A DNA stretch of 17,363 nt from Bacillota bacterium (GCA_017861495.1 JAGFXW010000023.1:1-17363); one strand, 5' to 3'. Shown: positions 5,527 through 14,570, counted from the stretch's first letter. Notes: generated by a model from the letters alone, not told the origin. Program-made: numbers and translations.

Positions 5527-7428
5527 ATGGCGATAGCAGCAGTCCCGGTTGACCAGCGAGTAATTGATATTGATTCCCGTCGCTTTGCTTCGATTGAAAA
5601 AGCGTTGGTCGAACTCCTAACAAACAGCGATGACAGCTATACCAGGCTAGAAAATGAAGGAATTGCTGTCACCGGTACAATCCATCTTATGTATGAACGC
5701 CATTTATCGGGAGCCGTTTTAGCGATCACAGATCAAGCGGAAGGGATGAACTTAGAGCGTTTACGGTCCATTTTGACTTACGGCGGCGCCCATAGTCCCC
5801 TCTCGAAAGGACTAACCAGTGGTCGTGGATACTTTGGCCGCGGATTAAAACAAGCGGTTTTTGGTCTCGGACATGGGTGGGTTGAAAGCATTCAAAACGG
5901 TCGGTTTGCCCGCGTCGATCTATTCCGCGACGAAAACAGCGCTTACCTGTATAACGACTTTGATGGCGACCGGCCGGCAACACCCGAAGATTACCGGCGT
6001 TTGTCATTGCTGGAAAACTGCAATGGTACACAGGTCAATATTGTCGTCGACAATCCCTTGGTCAACATCCCTTATTTTCAGTCTTTACTGTCGTCACTTT
6101 CCAACAATATCTATTTGCGGGATGTTTTACAACGCCGTCATTTGTATGTGACCAACCATCAACGCGGAAAATCAATCGACCGGCGCGGGCCGATCCGTTA
6201 CGAAGAACCGGCATCCACAGTGCTTCTTGGTCCGGATGAGCCTGGATACTTTACTTCCTATGGGCAAAAATATGAGTTCAAACTAACCTTAAAACGCTCA
6301 CAAGGCATCGATCTGACATTAAAAGGCGATGAGCGGACCAACGGACTTCTGATTATCTCCGGCAATGCAGTCTTGGATTGTCAGTTTTTTCATTATGAAA
6401 ATCAATTGGGTACGGAATATTTATTCGGCACTGTTCGCTGTCCCGTTCTGTCCATCAAACTTGGACAGGGATTGCCAATCATCAGCGATGACCGGGATGG
6501 CCTGAACATGAAAGATCCGTTTGTCCTCGCGTTTGCCGCAGCAGTCAGCGACATGATCGGTTCCTATATAAAAGCGGAACAAGCGCGGCTCAGCCAGGTT
6601 GACCGGGCGGTCACTTCCGATAGAACCCGAATAATGATCAACCATCTGCTGCAACGAATGAACCGGATAGCAGTCGAAGACCTGCGGATCATAACGCCTT
6701 ACGGTCCCGGGTCCGGCACCTACGGTCCTTATCCAAGCGGCCGGCCGGCGGCGTTACGCTTCACCACTCCCTTTTACTATCGCAAAGTAAATCATCCTTT
6801 TCATGTTACGCTAATGATCGACCGTTCACAATTTACCGACAAAGACCTATTTACTTTTTCTTATCTGTTGCCTCCATCCATTCAAGTCGAGCCAACTCCA
6901 TTGGTTATGACGATCGCCGACCTGGAACAAAACGACAAGTTCGAATGGACTTTTACCGGCAATCAGGTAAAAGATCAAGGCCGGATTGGCGTAACAGCCG
7001 GCCGCTTTTCTGCCTGGTGCGAAGTCGTCATCGCCGCCGATACTTCCGGCGCAGGTTACCACCATCCAAGCGGAAAACCGCCTAGAGTGTGGGATCAGGA
7101 CAACTCGGCCGATCTGTTCGCCGGTTATGAAATACGCAACTTGAATAATGAGCTGGACCGGGCTGTTTACATTCCTGAAGAAAGGTTGATCATTATTAAT
7201 ACAGGCGCCCCTACGGTACGCCTGTATGTCGACGGGAAAGGGCACTTCCGGGATGCCGCCCGTCTGCTGTTGGCCGAACTATTTATGGAGGTCATTGTCG
7301 ACGAACTGGCGCGGCGCTATGTTGACCGTTCCAGCCACAAAGGCGATATTGACACCTATCACGCCGTCAAACAAGATTTGATCCGCCGCTATGGAACCGA
7401 AATTCACAAATCGTTTCTTAACGAATAA
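5527..7428 (+). CDS. Stand-alone GHKL ATPase resembling MORC/MutL proteins
   Basis: A 633-aa soluble protein with an N-terminal Bergerat-fold (Hsp90/MutL/MORC-type) ATPase. The N box is EKALVELLTNSDDSY (residues 24-38; E29, N33, D36), the G1 box is DQAEGM (69-74), and the glycine-rich ATP lid is SGRGYFGRGLKQA (98-110). Residues about 115-345 look like the transducer part, with a MORC/MutL-like DDRDGL segment (321-326) before a helical stretch. After a Gly/Pro/Tyr-rich linker (391-406) come beta-rich segments (about 420-505), possibly Ig-like. A final block runs from IIINTGAP (555-562) into a long helix (575-600). No histidine-kinase, topoisomerase or nuclease motif is seen. It is monocistronic, between a peroxiredoxin operon and mscL. 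ATP-driven clamping on DNA is a family-based guess. Confidence 0.8.
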   Translation: MAIAAVPVDQRVIDIDSRRFASIEKALVELLTNSDDSYTRLENEGIAVTGTIHLMYERHLSGAVLAITDQAEGMNLERLRSILTYGGAHSPLSKGLTSGRGYFGRGLKQAVFGLGHGWVESIQNGRFARVDLFRDENSAYLYNDFDGDRPATPEDYRRLSLLENCNGTQVNIVVDNPLVNIPYFQSLLSSLSNNIYLRDVLQRRHLYVTNHQRGKSIDRRGPIRYEEPASTVLLGPDEPGYFTSYGQKYEFKLTLKRSQGIDLTLKGDERTNGLLIISGNAVLDCQFFHYENQLGTEYLFGTVRCPVLSIKLGQGLPIISDDRDGLNMKDPFVLAFAAAVSDMIGSYIKAEQARLSQVDRAVTSDRTRIMINHLLQRMNRIAVEDLRIITPYGPGSGTYGPYPSGRPAALRFTTPFYYRKVNHPFHVTLMIDRSQFTDKDLFTFSYLLPPSIQVEPTPLVMTIADLEQNDKFEWTFTGNQVKDQGRIGVTAGRFSAWCEVVIAADTSGAGYHHPSGKPPRVWDQDNSADLFAGYEIRNLNNELDRAVYIPEERLIIINTGAPTVRLYVDGKGHFRDAARLLLAELFMEVIVDELARRYVDRSSHKGDIDTYHAVKQDLIRRYGTEIHKSFLNE

Positions 7429-7484
7429 AGCAAAAAGAGTTGGAACCGTCAATCGAGTGAACGGTTCCAACTCTTTTTGCTTTT
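7427..7484. terminator. Long bidirectional terminator between the ATPase gene and mscL
   Basis: A 23-bp perfect stem (7427-7449 with 7461-7483) and an 11-nt loop. T-rich segments inside each outer arm serve both strands. The left arm overlaps the ATPase stop codon, and the mscL stop codon lies at 7491, so it closes both convergent units. Confidence 0.95.
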
Positions 7485-7490
7485 ATCAGA

Positions 7491-7925
7491 TTAATTTTCC
7501 AATGTAGAAGTGCAATTCGGACACCGGCTTGCTTTCAACGGGATCGCAGAAAAACAAAACGGGCACTCTTTCGTAGTCGGCGGAAGTTTTTCTGGTTCGC
7601 GTTTAAGCCGGTTGATTTGAACAATCAGCAGGTAAATCGCAAACGCGACAATTAGAAAATCAATCACGGTGTTCAAAAAAACGCCATAGTTTAACGTCAC
7701 CGCTCCGGCATCCTTTGCCGCTTTTAAGGTGGGATAAGATCCGCTGGATAAATTAATAAAGAGATTGGAAAAATCAACTTTGCCAAGCAATAGGCCGATC
7801 GGTGGCATCAGAACATCGTTGACAAACGATGTGATAATTTTCCCGAATGCGCCGCCGATAATAATCCCGACAGCCAAATCCACAACATTGCCCCGCATAA
7901 TAAATTCTTTAAACTCTTTAAGCAT
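7491..7925 (-). CDS. mscL: Large-conductance mechanosensitive channel with C-terminal zinc ribbon
   Basis: A 144-aa inner-membrane channel that opens under membrane tension to release solutes during osmotic downshock. The family N-terminus [20 protein letters not shown] is intact, with TM1 at about 15-45, a periplasmic loop at 46-80, and TM2 at about 81-103. The usual C-terminal helix region is followed by a zinc ribbon with C121-x2-C124 and C135-x2-C138, an addition I know from other Firmicutes MscL proteins. The start is set by GGGAGGAG just upstream. It lies 68 bp after pgm on the same strand, so it may be the last gene of that transcript. It ends at the 23-bp terminator. Confidence 0.97.
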   Translation of the reverse strand: MLKEFKEFIMRGNVVDLAVGIIIGGAFGKIITSFVNDVLMPPIGLLLGKVDFSNLFINLSSGSYPTLKAAKDAGAVTLNYGVFLNTVIDFLIVAFAIYLLIVQINRLKREPEKLPPTTKECPFCFSAIPLKASRCPNCTSTLEN

Positions 7926-7993
7926 AGCTTTTCTCCTCCCTCTCATTTGCACTTATAAAAAACATTTCAACAGCAAGGGGGAAAAACCTTTTT

Positions 7994-9646
7994 TTACACA
8001 CCGGCAACCGCAAAAGCGTCATTAACAATGACTTTTGCTTCCTCCTGTATTTTCCTAAGATGCTCAATGCCTTTAAAGCTCTCCGCATAAATCTTATACA
8101 CGTCTTCCGTTCCGGAAGGCCGGGCCGCAAACCAGCCATTTTCCGTACAAACCTTAAGACCGCCAATGTTCTCCTGGTTTCCCGGTGCCTTAGTCAGTTT
8201 GGCAATAATTTTTTCTCCGGCCAGAGTCATTGTTGTCACCTGTTCCGGCGATAAGTTCGTCAAGATGGCTTTTTGCTGCGCGTTGGCATCCGCATCAATC
8301 CGTTCGTACGCCGGCGCGCCAAAACGTCCGGTCAAATCCCGATAATGTTCACCAGGATCCCGTCCGGTTTTGGCCGTGATTTCCGCAGCCAACAAACAGA
8401 GAATGAACCCGTCCTTATCGGTAGACCAGGCAGTACCATCTCTGCGCAGGAAAGAAGCGCCCGCGCTTTCCTCGCCGCCGAAGCCGAGCGAACCATCCAG
8501 TAATCCTTCGACAAACCATTTGAAACCAACCGGGACTTCCATTAATTTTCGATTAAGATCGGCAGCGATGCGGTCAATCATCGAAGAGGTAACCAGCGTT
8601 TTGCCAATGGCCGCATTGGCCGGCCAATCCTTGCGATGACGGAATAAATAAGAAATCGCCACCGAAAGGAAATGGTTAGGGTTTAAAAGTCCTGCACTCT
8701 TCGTTACAATGCCGTGACGATCAAAGTCAGGATCATTGCCGAATGCGAGATCATATCGGTCTTTCAAATCAATCAATCCAGTCATTGCATAGGGCGATGA
8801 GCAATCCATCCGGATTTTTCCGTCGCTGTCCAGATTCATAAAACTAAATGTTGGATCGGGATGCCCATTCAGCAATTCAAGAGTAAGTCCATACCGCTCA
8901 GCAATAGGCTGCCAATATCCGAGACCAGCACCACCCAAAGCATCGGCGCCCAGGATCAGTCCTGCAGCCTTTATCGCTTCCATATCAATAACATTCTCTA
9001 AATCATTAACATAAGCTGTAACATAATCATATTCCCGTATATGGCCGCTTTTCCAGGCTCTCTCATAGGACAGGCGTTTGACAGCCTTGTTGCCATTTTG
9101 CAAAAAACCATTTGCCAGATCGGCTATTTGTTTGGTAACGTTGGTATCCGCCGGTCCGCCATTGGGGGGGTTGTACTTAATGCCGCCACTGTCGGGCGGA
9201 TTGTGGGAGGGTGTAATGACAACACCATCTGCCAACCCGGTTGACCGGCCTTTATTGTATGTCAAAATTGCATGCGATATCACCGGAGTGGGGGTATAGT
9301 TTCCGTCCTTCGCGCAGAAAACGGCAACCCCGTTCGCCGCAAGCACTTCCACCGCAGTTATAAAGGCCGGTTCCGACAAGGCATGCGTATCAAACCCAAG
9401 AAACAAAGGCCCCGTTATGCTTTGGGACTGCCGATAACAACAGATGGCCTGCACAACGGCATAAATATGATCCTCGTTGAATGTTCCCTGCAATGAGCTG
9501 CCGCGATGTCCGGAAGTGCCGAATGAAATTTGTTGGTCCGGATTATTCCCATCCGGATGGTTGACATAATAAGCGCTGACCAAGCGAGGGATATTTACCA
9601 AAATTGATTTGGGAGCTTTTTGGCCTGCTAATGGATGAACCGACAT
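7994..9646 (-). CDS. pgm: Phosphoglucomutase, alpha-D-glucose phosphate-specific
   Basis: A 550-aa cytoplasmic phosphohexomutase converting glucose-1-phosphate and glucose-6-phosphate, feeding UDP-glucose, glycogen and cell-surface glycan synthesis. The length matches E. coli Pgm (546 aa). All four family loops are intact: the phosphoserine loop TPSHNPP (S147), the Mg-binding loop DPDFDRHG (D305, D307, D309), the sugar-binding loop GGEESAG (about 390-396), and the phosphate-binding loop RPSGTED near residue 513. The ATG at 9644-9646 is chosen because GGAGGT (complement of 9653-9658) is ideally placed; a start seven codons upstream would include the ribosome site. It begins 43 bp after the stop of the H-cluster/GGDEF/EAL gene with no terminator between, so co-transcription is possible. 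Confidence 0.97.
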   Translation of the reverse strand: MSVHPLAGQKAPKSILVNIPRLVSAYYVNHPDGNNPDQQISFGTSGHRGSSLQGTFNEDHIYAVVQAICCYRQSQSITGPLFLGFDTHALSEPAFITAVEVLAANGVAVFCAKDGNYTPTPVISHAILTYNKGRSTGLADGVVITPSHNPPDSGGIKYNPPNGGPADTNVTKQIADLANGFLQNGNKAVKRLSYERAWKSGHIREYDYVTAYVNDLENVIDMEAIKAAGLILGADALGGAGLGYWQPIAERYGLTLELLNGHPDPTFSFMNLDSDGKIRMDCSSPYAMTGLIDLKDRYDLAFGNDPDFDRHGIVTKSAGLLNPNHFLSVAISYLFRHRKDWPANAAIGKTLVTSSMIDRIAADLNRKLMEVPVGFKWFVEGLLDGSLGFGGEESAGASFLRRDGTAWSTDKDGFILCLLAAEITAKTGRDPGEHYRDLTGRFGAPAYERIDADANAQQKAILTNLSPEQVTTMTLAGEKIIAKLTKAPGNQENIGGLKVCTENGWFAARPSGTEDVYKIYAESFKGIEHLRKIQEEAKVIVNDAFAVAGV

Positions 9647-9689
9647 AACCACACCTCCAATATTCATGCTCAGAATATTTTCCCATTCA

Positions 9690-12323
9690 CTAACTGATTG
9701 TCCGCGAATGAACGGTTTCCTGGAAAGAACATGGTTTTCCTAAAAAGTACCCTTGTCCGCAATCAATCTGCAATTCCTGCAAGATAGCCCATATGGCTTC
9801 ATTTTCTACATACTCGGCAATCGTTTCCTTTCCCAGAGCATGGGCAACAACGTTCATGGCTTTTACCAATTCCCTATTTCTGGCATCTTCGTCCAGGTTA
9901 TGAATAAACGAGCCGTCAATTTTAAGATAATCTACCGGCAACCTTTGCAGATGAAGAAAAGACAGGAAACCAGCCCCAAAATCATCCAAGGCAAATTTGC
10001 AGCCCAGCAGCTTCAGTCTGCGAATCCAATGTTCCGCATGGCTTAAATCCTTGATTGCCGCTGTTTCTGTGATCTCAAAACCGATGCGACCAGGCGAAAT
10101 CCGGTTTTTGCGAATTTGAGTTTCGATAAACTTGAGTAGTTCACTATCGCCAAGACTGGCAGCGGAAATGTTTACAAAAACCGATACGCCGGGATGCATA
10201 GACAACAAGGAAATTGCCGAGCTTACCACCCACTGGTCAATTCTCGACATCAAGCCGAATTGCTCGGCTACCGGCATAAACCGGTTAGGATAAACGGTTT
10301 GCCCGGCAGGATCAATCATCCTCAACAAAGCCTCGTAATGCAGAATAGCGCCTGTGCTTTTAAACACCGGTTGAAAATGCAGCATAAAACGGTTTTCTTT
10401 AAAGGCATCATGGATCTGTAAAATAATTTGGTTTGTTTCAAACAAATTCGTCTTTTTATCCTCCGGATTAATAACGAAGATTCTGTTTTTCCCTTCCGCT
10501 TTCGCAGTATATAAAGCAATATCGGCGTGCGAAAACAGGCTTTGCGTATCTCGTGTTCCATCAATCATCGTGATGCCGATACTGGCCGTAACGTTTAACA
10601 TCGTTTGCCGGCCTTGAAAATCAAAATTCTCCGTTCCCAAAGCCTGCAACAGTTTATTCGCAATCCTGCGGGCCTTTTCCAAATCAACCCCTTTTAGAAT
10701 AGCCGCAAACTCGTCACCGCCTAATCTGGCCAAAAAAGTATCCTGGCCTAAATGAGTTTGCAGGCAATCAACCAGCCGGATCAGTATTTGATCCCCGCTC
10801 GCATGGCCAAAGGAATCATTAACCACCTTAAAATTATCCAAATCAATGAACAACAATGCGCTTTCATTTTGTTGCTTTTCAGCCTTGGTATTTAATTGGC
10901 TCAAATATTCTTCCAAATAATAACGATTAGGAATATTCGTCAAAAAATCATGGGTAGCTAAATAATGCAGTTGTTTAATATCCTGATTCTTTTTAACCAA
11001 ATATTCATTCTTTTTTATTAACTCTTTGCGGTTGAAATCGGCACAATTGCCAATATGATTTTCCCCCTGCGCAACCGCTTGGGCAAAATCAAAACAATTT
11101 CCATACCCGCAGGCATAGCAATTAATCTTCCGTGAATCTTCCGTCGTTTTATGCATTTGCTCAAAAACCGTCTCGATGTCGATCGCTTCAACAACGGATA
11201 CGGCTTGCGATTTATCCTCATAAGTACGAAGAAAATCATCGATCTGGAGCATCTTATCAAACAAAGAAAAAGTTTTCCATTTTTCTTGTTCCGACCTACC
11301 ATGGTTTATTTTGCGCATGTTGTCTTTTTTCACTGCATTGATCGCAAAATCAACATCATCAAGCGGCTTGCTTTTGTTCATTCCGGTACCGGCAATGCAG
11401 CCATGCCGGCAGTTAATCACATCAACAATTTGCGGCAGCGGTTTTCCGCTTCCGCTGCGCAGCGCATATTCTTCCAAATAATCACAAACGAGATCCAGCC
11501 CGTCTGCTTGTCTGACCCAGGTATTATTCAAATAGAATTCAATATTTTCCCGCAACCCGCCCGATCGGCTAAAAACTGTCCCAAGGCCATCGCTTAGGTC
11601 GTCAAAATCCGTCTCAGGATACTCGCTAAGATCCCCGACATAGTTCTGTATATAATCCTCCAATTTTTCAGAAGTTACATTATAAGAGACCAAACCATGC
11701 GTATGTTTTTCATTCATTTCATCAATTTTGCCAATACAGGGCGACAAAAAAGCGATTCGATCCTGGATTGCTTTATATTGGTTGAGATAAATAGCTGTAC
11801 AAATCATGGGACTATGTACCGGCGCCAGTTTAGGAAGCAATTGCGGCCGATATTTTTGAATGTAGTTTACAATTACAGGGCAGGGCTGGGCAATCACGGA
11901 ATCCAAATCCCATTCCGCCATAATTTTCAAGTATGCCCATACGGCAATATCAGCCCCAATGGCAACATCATACAGTAAACGAACCCCCATCGACCTGAGA
12001 TAGCCAAATAGTTTACGGTAATTAGGAACCGTAAATTGGATCGACGGGGCAACAATCAAAGAAATGGGTACGCCCTGCTGTAAATCGGCAAAAAAACGGT
12101 CGGTATCGTCCGCAAAATTTCTGGCATTGTGATCACAAACCTGGATGCAGGCCCCGCAATGAATACATTTGTGCGGATCAACTTTAATCTTATTTACTCC
12201 GTTGTGCTGGAACGCCACATTAGCTTTAACAATGCAACGGGCAACACACTTATTACAACCCACGCAAAGATCCTTGTCCGTCGTCAATATTTCGCGGTAC
12301 GGCAATGCAGCACTTCTCATCAT
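9690..12323 (-). CDS. Ferredoxin/[FeFe]-hydrogenase-like sensor fused to GGDEF and EAL domains
   Basis: An 877-aa cytoplasmic protein with no membrane segment. Order: two [4Fe-4S] motifs (C20, C23, C26, C30; C53, C56, C59, C63); an [FeFe]-hydrogenase large-subunit domain (about 85-330) with all four H-cluster cysteines, C148 in QPCP, C196 in SPCIGKIDE, and C305 and C309 in NCRHGC; a linker; a four-cysteine Fe-S module (C402, C405, C410, C427); a short coiled coil (430-450); GGDEF (about 452-618; GGDEF at 535-539, metal-site D494 and D537); and EAL (about 632-870; EALLR at 664-668, N718, E750, DDFGAG at 780-785, K801, E837/E840, QGY 857-859). Both output domains keep key catalytic residues; no RxxD inhibitory site is seen. 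Its start overlaps the thioesterase stop by 4 bp. Role as H2- or redox-gated c-di-GMP enzyme is inferred. Confidence 0.92.
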   Translation of the reverse strand: MMRSAALPYREILTTDKDLCVGCNKCVARCIVKANVAFQHNGVNKIKVDPHKCIHCGACIQVCDHNARNFADDTDRFFADLQQGVPISLIVAPSIQFTVPNYRKLFGYLRSMGVRLLYDVAIGADIAVWAYLKIMAEWDLDSVIAQPCPVIVNYIQKYRPQLLPKLAPVHSPMICTAIYLNQYKAIQDRIAFLSPCIGKIDEMNEKHTHGLVSYNVTSEKLEDYIQNYVGDLSEYPETDFDDLSDGLGTVFSRSGGLRENIEFYLNNTWVRQADGLDLVCDYLEEYALRSGSGKPLPQIVDVINCRHGCIAGTGMNKSKPLDDVDFAINAVKKDNMRKINHGRSEQEKWKTFSLFDKMLQIDDFLRTYEDKSQAVSVVEAIDIETVFEQMHKTTEDSRKINCYACGYGNCFDFAQAVAQGENHIGNCADFNRKELIKKNEYLVKKNQDIKQLHYLATHDFLTNIPNRYYLEEYLSQLNTKAEKQQNESALLFIDLDNFKVVNDSFGHASGDQILIRLVDCLQTHLGQDTFLARLGGDEFAAILKGVDLEKARRIANKLLQALGTENFDFQGRQTMLNVTASIGITMIDGTRDTQSLFSHADIALYTAKAEGKNRIFVINPEDKKTNLFETNQIILQIHDAFKENRFMLHFQPVFKSTGAILHYEALLRMIDPAGQTVYPNRFMPVAEQFGLMSRIDQWVVSSAISLLSMHPGVSVFVNISAASLGDSELLKFIETQIRKNRISPGRIGFEITETAAIKDLSHAEHWIRRLKLLGCKFALDDFGAGFLSFLHLQRLPVDYLKIDGSFIHNLDEDARNRELVKAMNVVAHALGKETIAEYVENEAIWAILQELQIDCGQGYFLGKPCSFQETVHSRTIS

Positions 12324-12772
12324 TCCGGTTTCTGCCCTTCTTCCGGCGCAAAAGAAAATTCGCCTATGACAAAAAAAGTGGCTCTCGCCTTCAGCAGCAA
12401 TGTGTTTGCACCGTCTACAATCTCAGCTTCCGCAACAATGGTGCGATTTCCATTATGGAGCAGCGTCCCGCTTGCCCGGATGGCTGTTTGCGGCCCAGCC
12501 GCGCGAATATAGTTCAGATTCATTTCCAACGTCACTACTTTTTTGCGCAAGGTTGCGCACACTACGCCCATAACAGTATCTGCCAATGCCGACAAAGCGC
12601 CGCCATGCGCCACATTAAACAAATTGGTATGCATATCTTCCAGTACCGGCATTTCCATCTTTGCCGCACCTTCTTCTAAATCGGTGATCTTCATCTTCAA
12701 TAATGTAACAAATGGGTTCAAATGATACCGCTTATATATGCCCTCTCTTATACGGGCAAATTGTTCCGACAC
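12320..12772 (-). CDS. PaaI-type hotdog thioesterase
   Basis: A 150-aa acyl-CoA thioesterase of the PaaI/DUF4442-like hotdog group. The signature NVAHGGALSALADTVMG (about 52-68) is the PaaI-type active-site stretch (HGG followed by an acidic residue), then LEMNLNYIRAA and a C-terminal strand region (KARATFFVIG). The GTG at 12770-12772 is chosen because AGGGGGT lies six bases upstream; the longer open frame (to 12907) runs through a terminator hairpin and the promoter. The natural acyl-CoA is unknown; aromatic or other acyl-CoA products are typical. The stop TGA is interleaved with the start ATG of the H-cluster/GGDEF/EAL gene, implying translational coupling, though no functional link is obvious. 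Confidence 0.9.
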   Translation of the reverse strand: MSEQFARIREGIYKRYHLNPFVTLLKMKITDLEEGAAKMEMPVLEDMHTNLFNVAHGGALSALADTVMGVVCATLRKKVVTLEMNLNYIRAAGPQTAIRASGTLLHNGNRTIVAEAEIVDGANTLLLKARATFFVIGEFSFAPEEGQKPE

Positions 12773-12796
12773 TGTGTTACCCCCTAAATAATGTAT

Positions 12797-12825
12797 GGTA
12801 TAACGGCCGCCGATACCGGCAAAAA
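12797..12825 (-). promoter_or_regulatory. Candidate promoter of the thioesterase/H-cluster-GGDEF-EAL operon
   Basis: On the minus strand: TTTTTG (complement of 12820-12825), 17 bp, TATACC (complement of 12797-12802), about 25 bp ahead of the GTG start. An alternative extended -10, TGGTACAAT, lies at 12836-12844. Neither has a good -35. Confidence 0.35.
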
Positions 12826-12857
12826 CATTACTGTAATTGTACCACAAATCGGACTTT

Positions 12858-12916
12858 AACAGCAAAATGACTTTTCGTTTTCCCGGAGAAGAAATGCGAA
12901 AAGTCATTTTGCTGTT
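12858..12916 (-). terminator. 20-bp hairpin ending the siroheme-protein operon
   Basis: A perfect 20-bp inverted repeat, AACAGCAAAATGACTTTTCG (12858-12877) with 12897-12916, loop of 19 nt. On the minus strand it starts eight bases after the stop codon of the 222-aa protein. There is no long external T run, but the arm carries TTTT. It separates that operon from the thioesterase operon. Confidence 0.8.
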
Positions 12917-12923
12917 TGTAAGG

Positions 12924-13592
12924 TTATTTCCGCACGATACACCAGCGGTTTACCGAGTCGCCCTTTGTCATTTCCAACAGCTGTTGGCAGGTAAATTCCG
13001 GGTTCATTCCGGAAACAAAGGCCGTTAGCCAATTCTGATATAAAGGATTCATGATCGCCGGATCAACATTGGCCTTTTTCCAACTACTCTCCTGCAGGCG
13101 GGGACCACTTTCCCACACTACCGTTTCAACGGTATTTTCCAGCACCGCATCCGCTTGGTCACAAGGCATCCCATTGAGCCTGACGTCATTGAGGGCCGCA
13201 TAAATACCGGCGGCGCTGTTACCATCATATTTGTCCTGTTTCCTTGCGATGGTCCCGCAAACAGATGCCTGCGCCGTAAAGAGATCTGCCGCCAATTCCG
13301 TTGCCGCCGGTCCGTAAAGATCAACCAAGTCGCGAACGAGCGCCGCTTCCCGTACTTCCGCCAACGTGATCTGGCGTTGCAGCCAGCCATGAATATTATT
13401 GCAGTCAATCAACTCAGCGAGATCGATATCCGGTGGTGGACTGCCGTATGTATCCCAAACACCGCCTCTAATTTCTTCTACAGTTTCGCCAAAGAGATTC
13501 CCTGCTTTGTCACACAGCAATTGCTCCCTGTCATTGACCAATTTAATTTTTTGATACAGCCAATAATGGATCGGCCCCAAAAACGCGCTCAT
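12924..13592 (-). CDS. Unknown 222-aa protein paired with the siroheme reductase-like gene
   Basis: I recognise the N-terminal style (FLGPIHYWLYQKIKL) as that of hypothetical proteins in anaerobic Firmicutes, but no function. The protein is soluble, mostly helical and acidic, with cysteines at C27, C64, C111, C144, C202 and C217. Its last residues, MTKGDSVNRWCIVRK, recall the Gly-Asp ... Cys-aromatic ending of V4R- and ATC-hydrolase-like small-molecule-binding domains; that is only a resemblance. AAAGGAGGA eight bases upstream fixes the start. It lies 27 bp downstream of the siroheme reductase-like gene and before a strong terminator, so the two form one unit. A cofactor-handling or ligand-sensing helper is possible but unproven. 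Confidence 0.7.
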   Translation of the reverse strand: MSAFLGPIHYWLYQKIKLVNDREQLLCDKAGNLFGETVEEIRGGVWDTYGSPPPDIDLAELIDCNNIHGWLQRQITLAEVREAALVRDLVDLYGPAATELAADLFTAQASVCGTIARKQDKYDGNSAAGIYAALNDVRLNGMPCDQADAVLENTVETVVWESGPRLQESSWKKANVDPAIMNPLYQNWLTAFVSGMNPEFTCQQLLEMTKGDSVNRWCIVRK

Positions 13593-13619
13593 GCCAATGT
13601 CCTCCTTTAGTTTTCCATA

Positions 13620-14570
13620 TTAGATAACTTGGTTCAAAGCCAACAACAACCCGTCTAGATTCAATCCATGGATGCCGGCCGCTTTTTCGAGTTCTTCTCC
13701 CGTAGATGACGGACAGCCAAGGCAGCCCATGCCAAACGATCGTAAAACCGGTATGGTTTGTGGATACACTTGGATAATATCACTGATAATGCTTTGGGCC
13801 GTAATAGGGTCCCCGGCAATTAACCGGCCGGTTGCAAGCGCCGCCGGCTCCGCCGGATTTACCACTTCTGCCCGTTGTATATCAAGACTTGGATCCGTTT
13901 GTGGAGCGCCGGTAAACTCTGCCAAAATATCAGCCCGGAATTTTTCCAGGCCCACTCGCTCAATTAACTGTCCTACCCTCTCGATTTCCGCATACTTGCG
14001 ATAATATTGTACGATAACGGCAACCAAGCGCAGCACTTCTTCATAACTCAGATCAGCTGCAATCTCGTCGGCCAGCCTGGGATGCGCACCGGCGGTTCCG
14101 CCCGCATAAACCGTCCACCCTTTGTCGGTTCCCAACACGCCAATATCTTTAACATAGATTTCCGAGCAAGAATTAGGACAACCGGCAACTCCTATCTTCA
14201 TGCGTGACGGCATTTCCTGCGCATGATACAAACGGTCCAATTCCAAGCCCAGTTTTACACTGTCCTGCTTCGCACGTTTGCAAAACGCCGTTCCCGGGCA
14301 AACTTTGATGCTGCGCACACAGTTTGCCGCCCCCATAGCCGGCTGCATGCCAAGATCCTGCCAGGCTTTTTCCACGTCATCCGCTTGCAAATTTGTGATT
14401 AGGATGCGTTGTGCGGAAGTAACTTTTAAAACCGCGCCGTATTTTTCCGCTACTTCTGCATACCGGCGCAGGGTTTCCGGTTTTATAAAACCGCCCGGTA
14501 AGTGCGGCGTAATCCCATAGGTCCGTTTATTATCACGTATTTTTTGCAAATTAGCATTTTTAGGCAACAT
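13620..14570 (-). CDS. Siroheme-type sulfite/nitrite reductase-like protein fused to DUF1858
   Basis: A 316-aa soluble redox protein. Residues about 1-215 form a compact half-size nitrite/sulfite reductase-like module: a ferredoxin-like half domain (GGFIKPETLRRYAEVAEKYG, SAQRILIT), then the siroheme/[4Fe-4S] cysteines C91-x5-C97 (CPGTAFC) and C131-x3-C135 (GCPNSC); C84 is an extra conserved-looking cysteine. Residues about 255-316 are a DUF1858 domain, the hybrid-cluster-associated disulfide module, with C283-x2-C286. Single-module siroheme proteins are known as small sulfite-reductase-like enzymes, but the substrate cannot be read here. The ATG at 14568-14570 is preferred because GGGAGGG lies seven bases upstream; the frame has ATGs up to 14603. 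First gene of a two-gene operon. Confidence 0.88.
   Translation of the reverse strand: MLPKNANLQKIRDNKRTYGITPHLPGGFIKPETLRRYAEVAEKYGAVLKVTSAQRILITNLQADDVEKAWQDLGMQPAMGAANCVRSIKVCPGTAFCKRAKQDSVKLGLELDRLYHAQEMPSRMKIGVAGCPNSCSEIYVKDIGVLGTDKGWTVYAGGTAGAHPRLADEIAADLSYEEVLRLVAVIVQYYRKYAEIERVGQLIERVGLEKFRADILAEFTGAPQTDPSLDIQRAEVVNPAEPAALATGRLIAGDPITAQSIISDIIQVYPQTIPVLRSFGMGCLGCPSSTGEELEKAAGIHGLNLDGLLLALNQVI

Noticed and set aside
5527..7428. Reading the 633-aa ATPase as a histidine kinase or gyrase subunit
   Set aside because: The ATP-binding boxes are of MutL/MORC/Hsp90 style; there is no phospho-accepting histidine region, Toprim domain or membrane/sensor part.
7926..7993. AAGG/CCTTTTTTT as a terminator between pgm and mscL
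   Set aside because: It is a four-base-pair stem and its T run faces the plus strand, where there is no gene to end.
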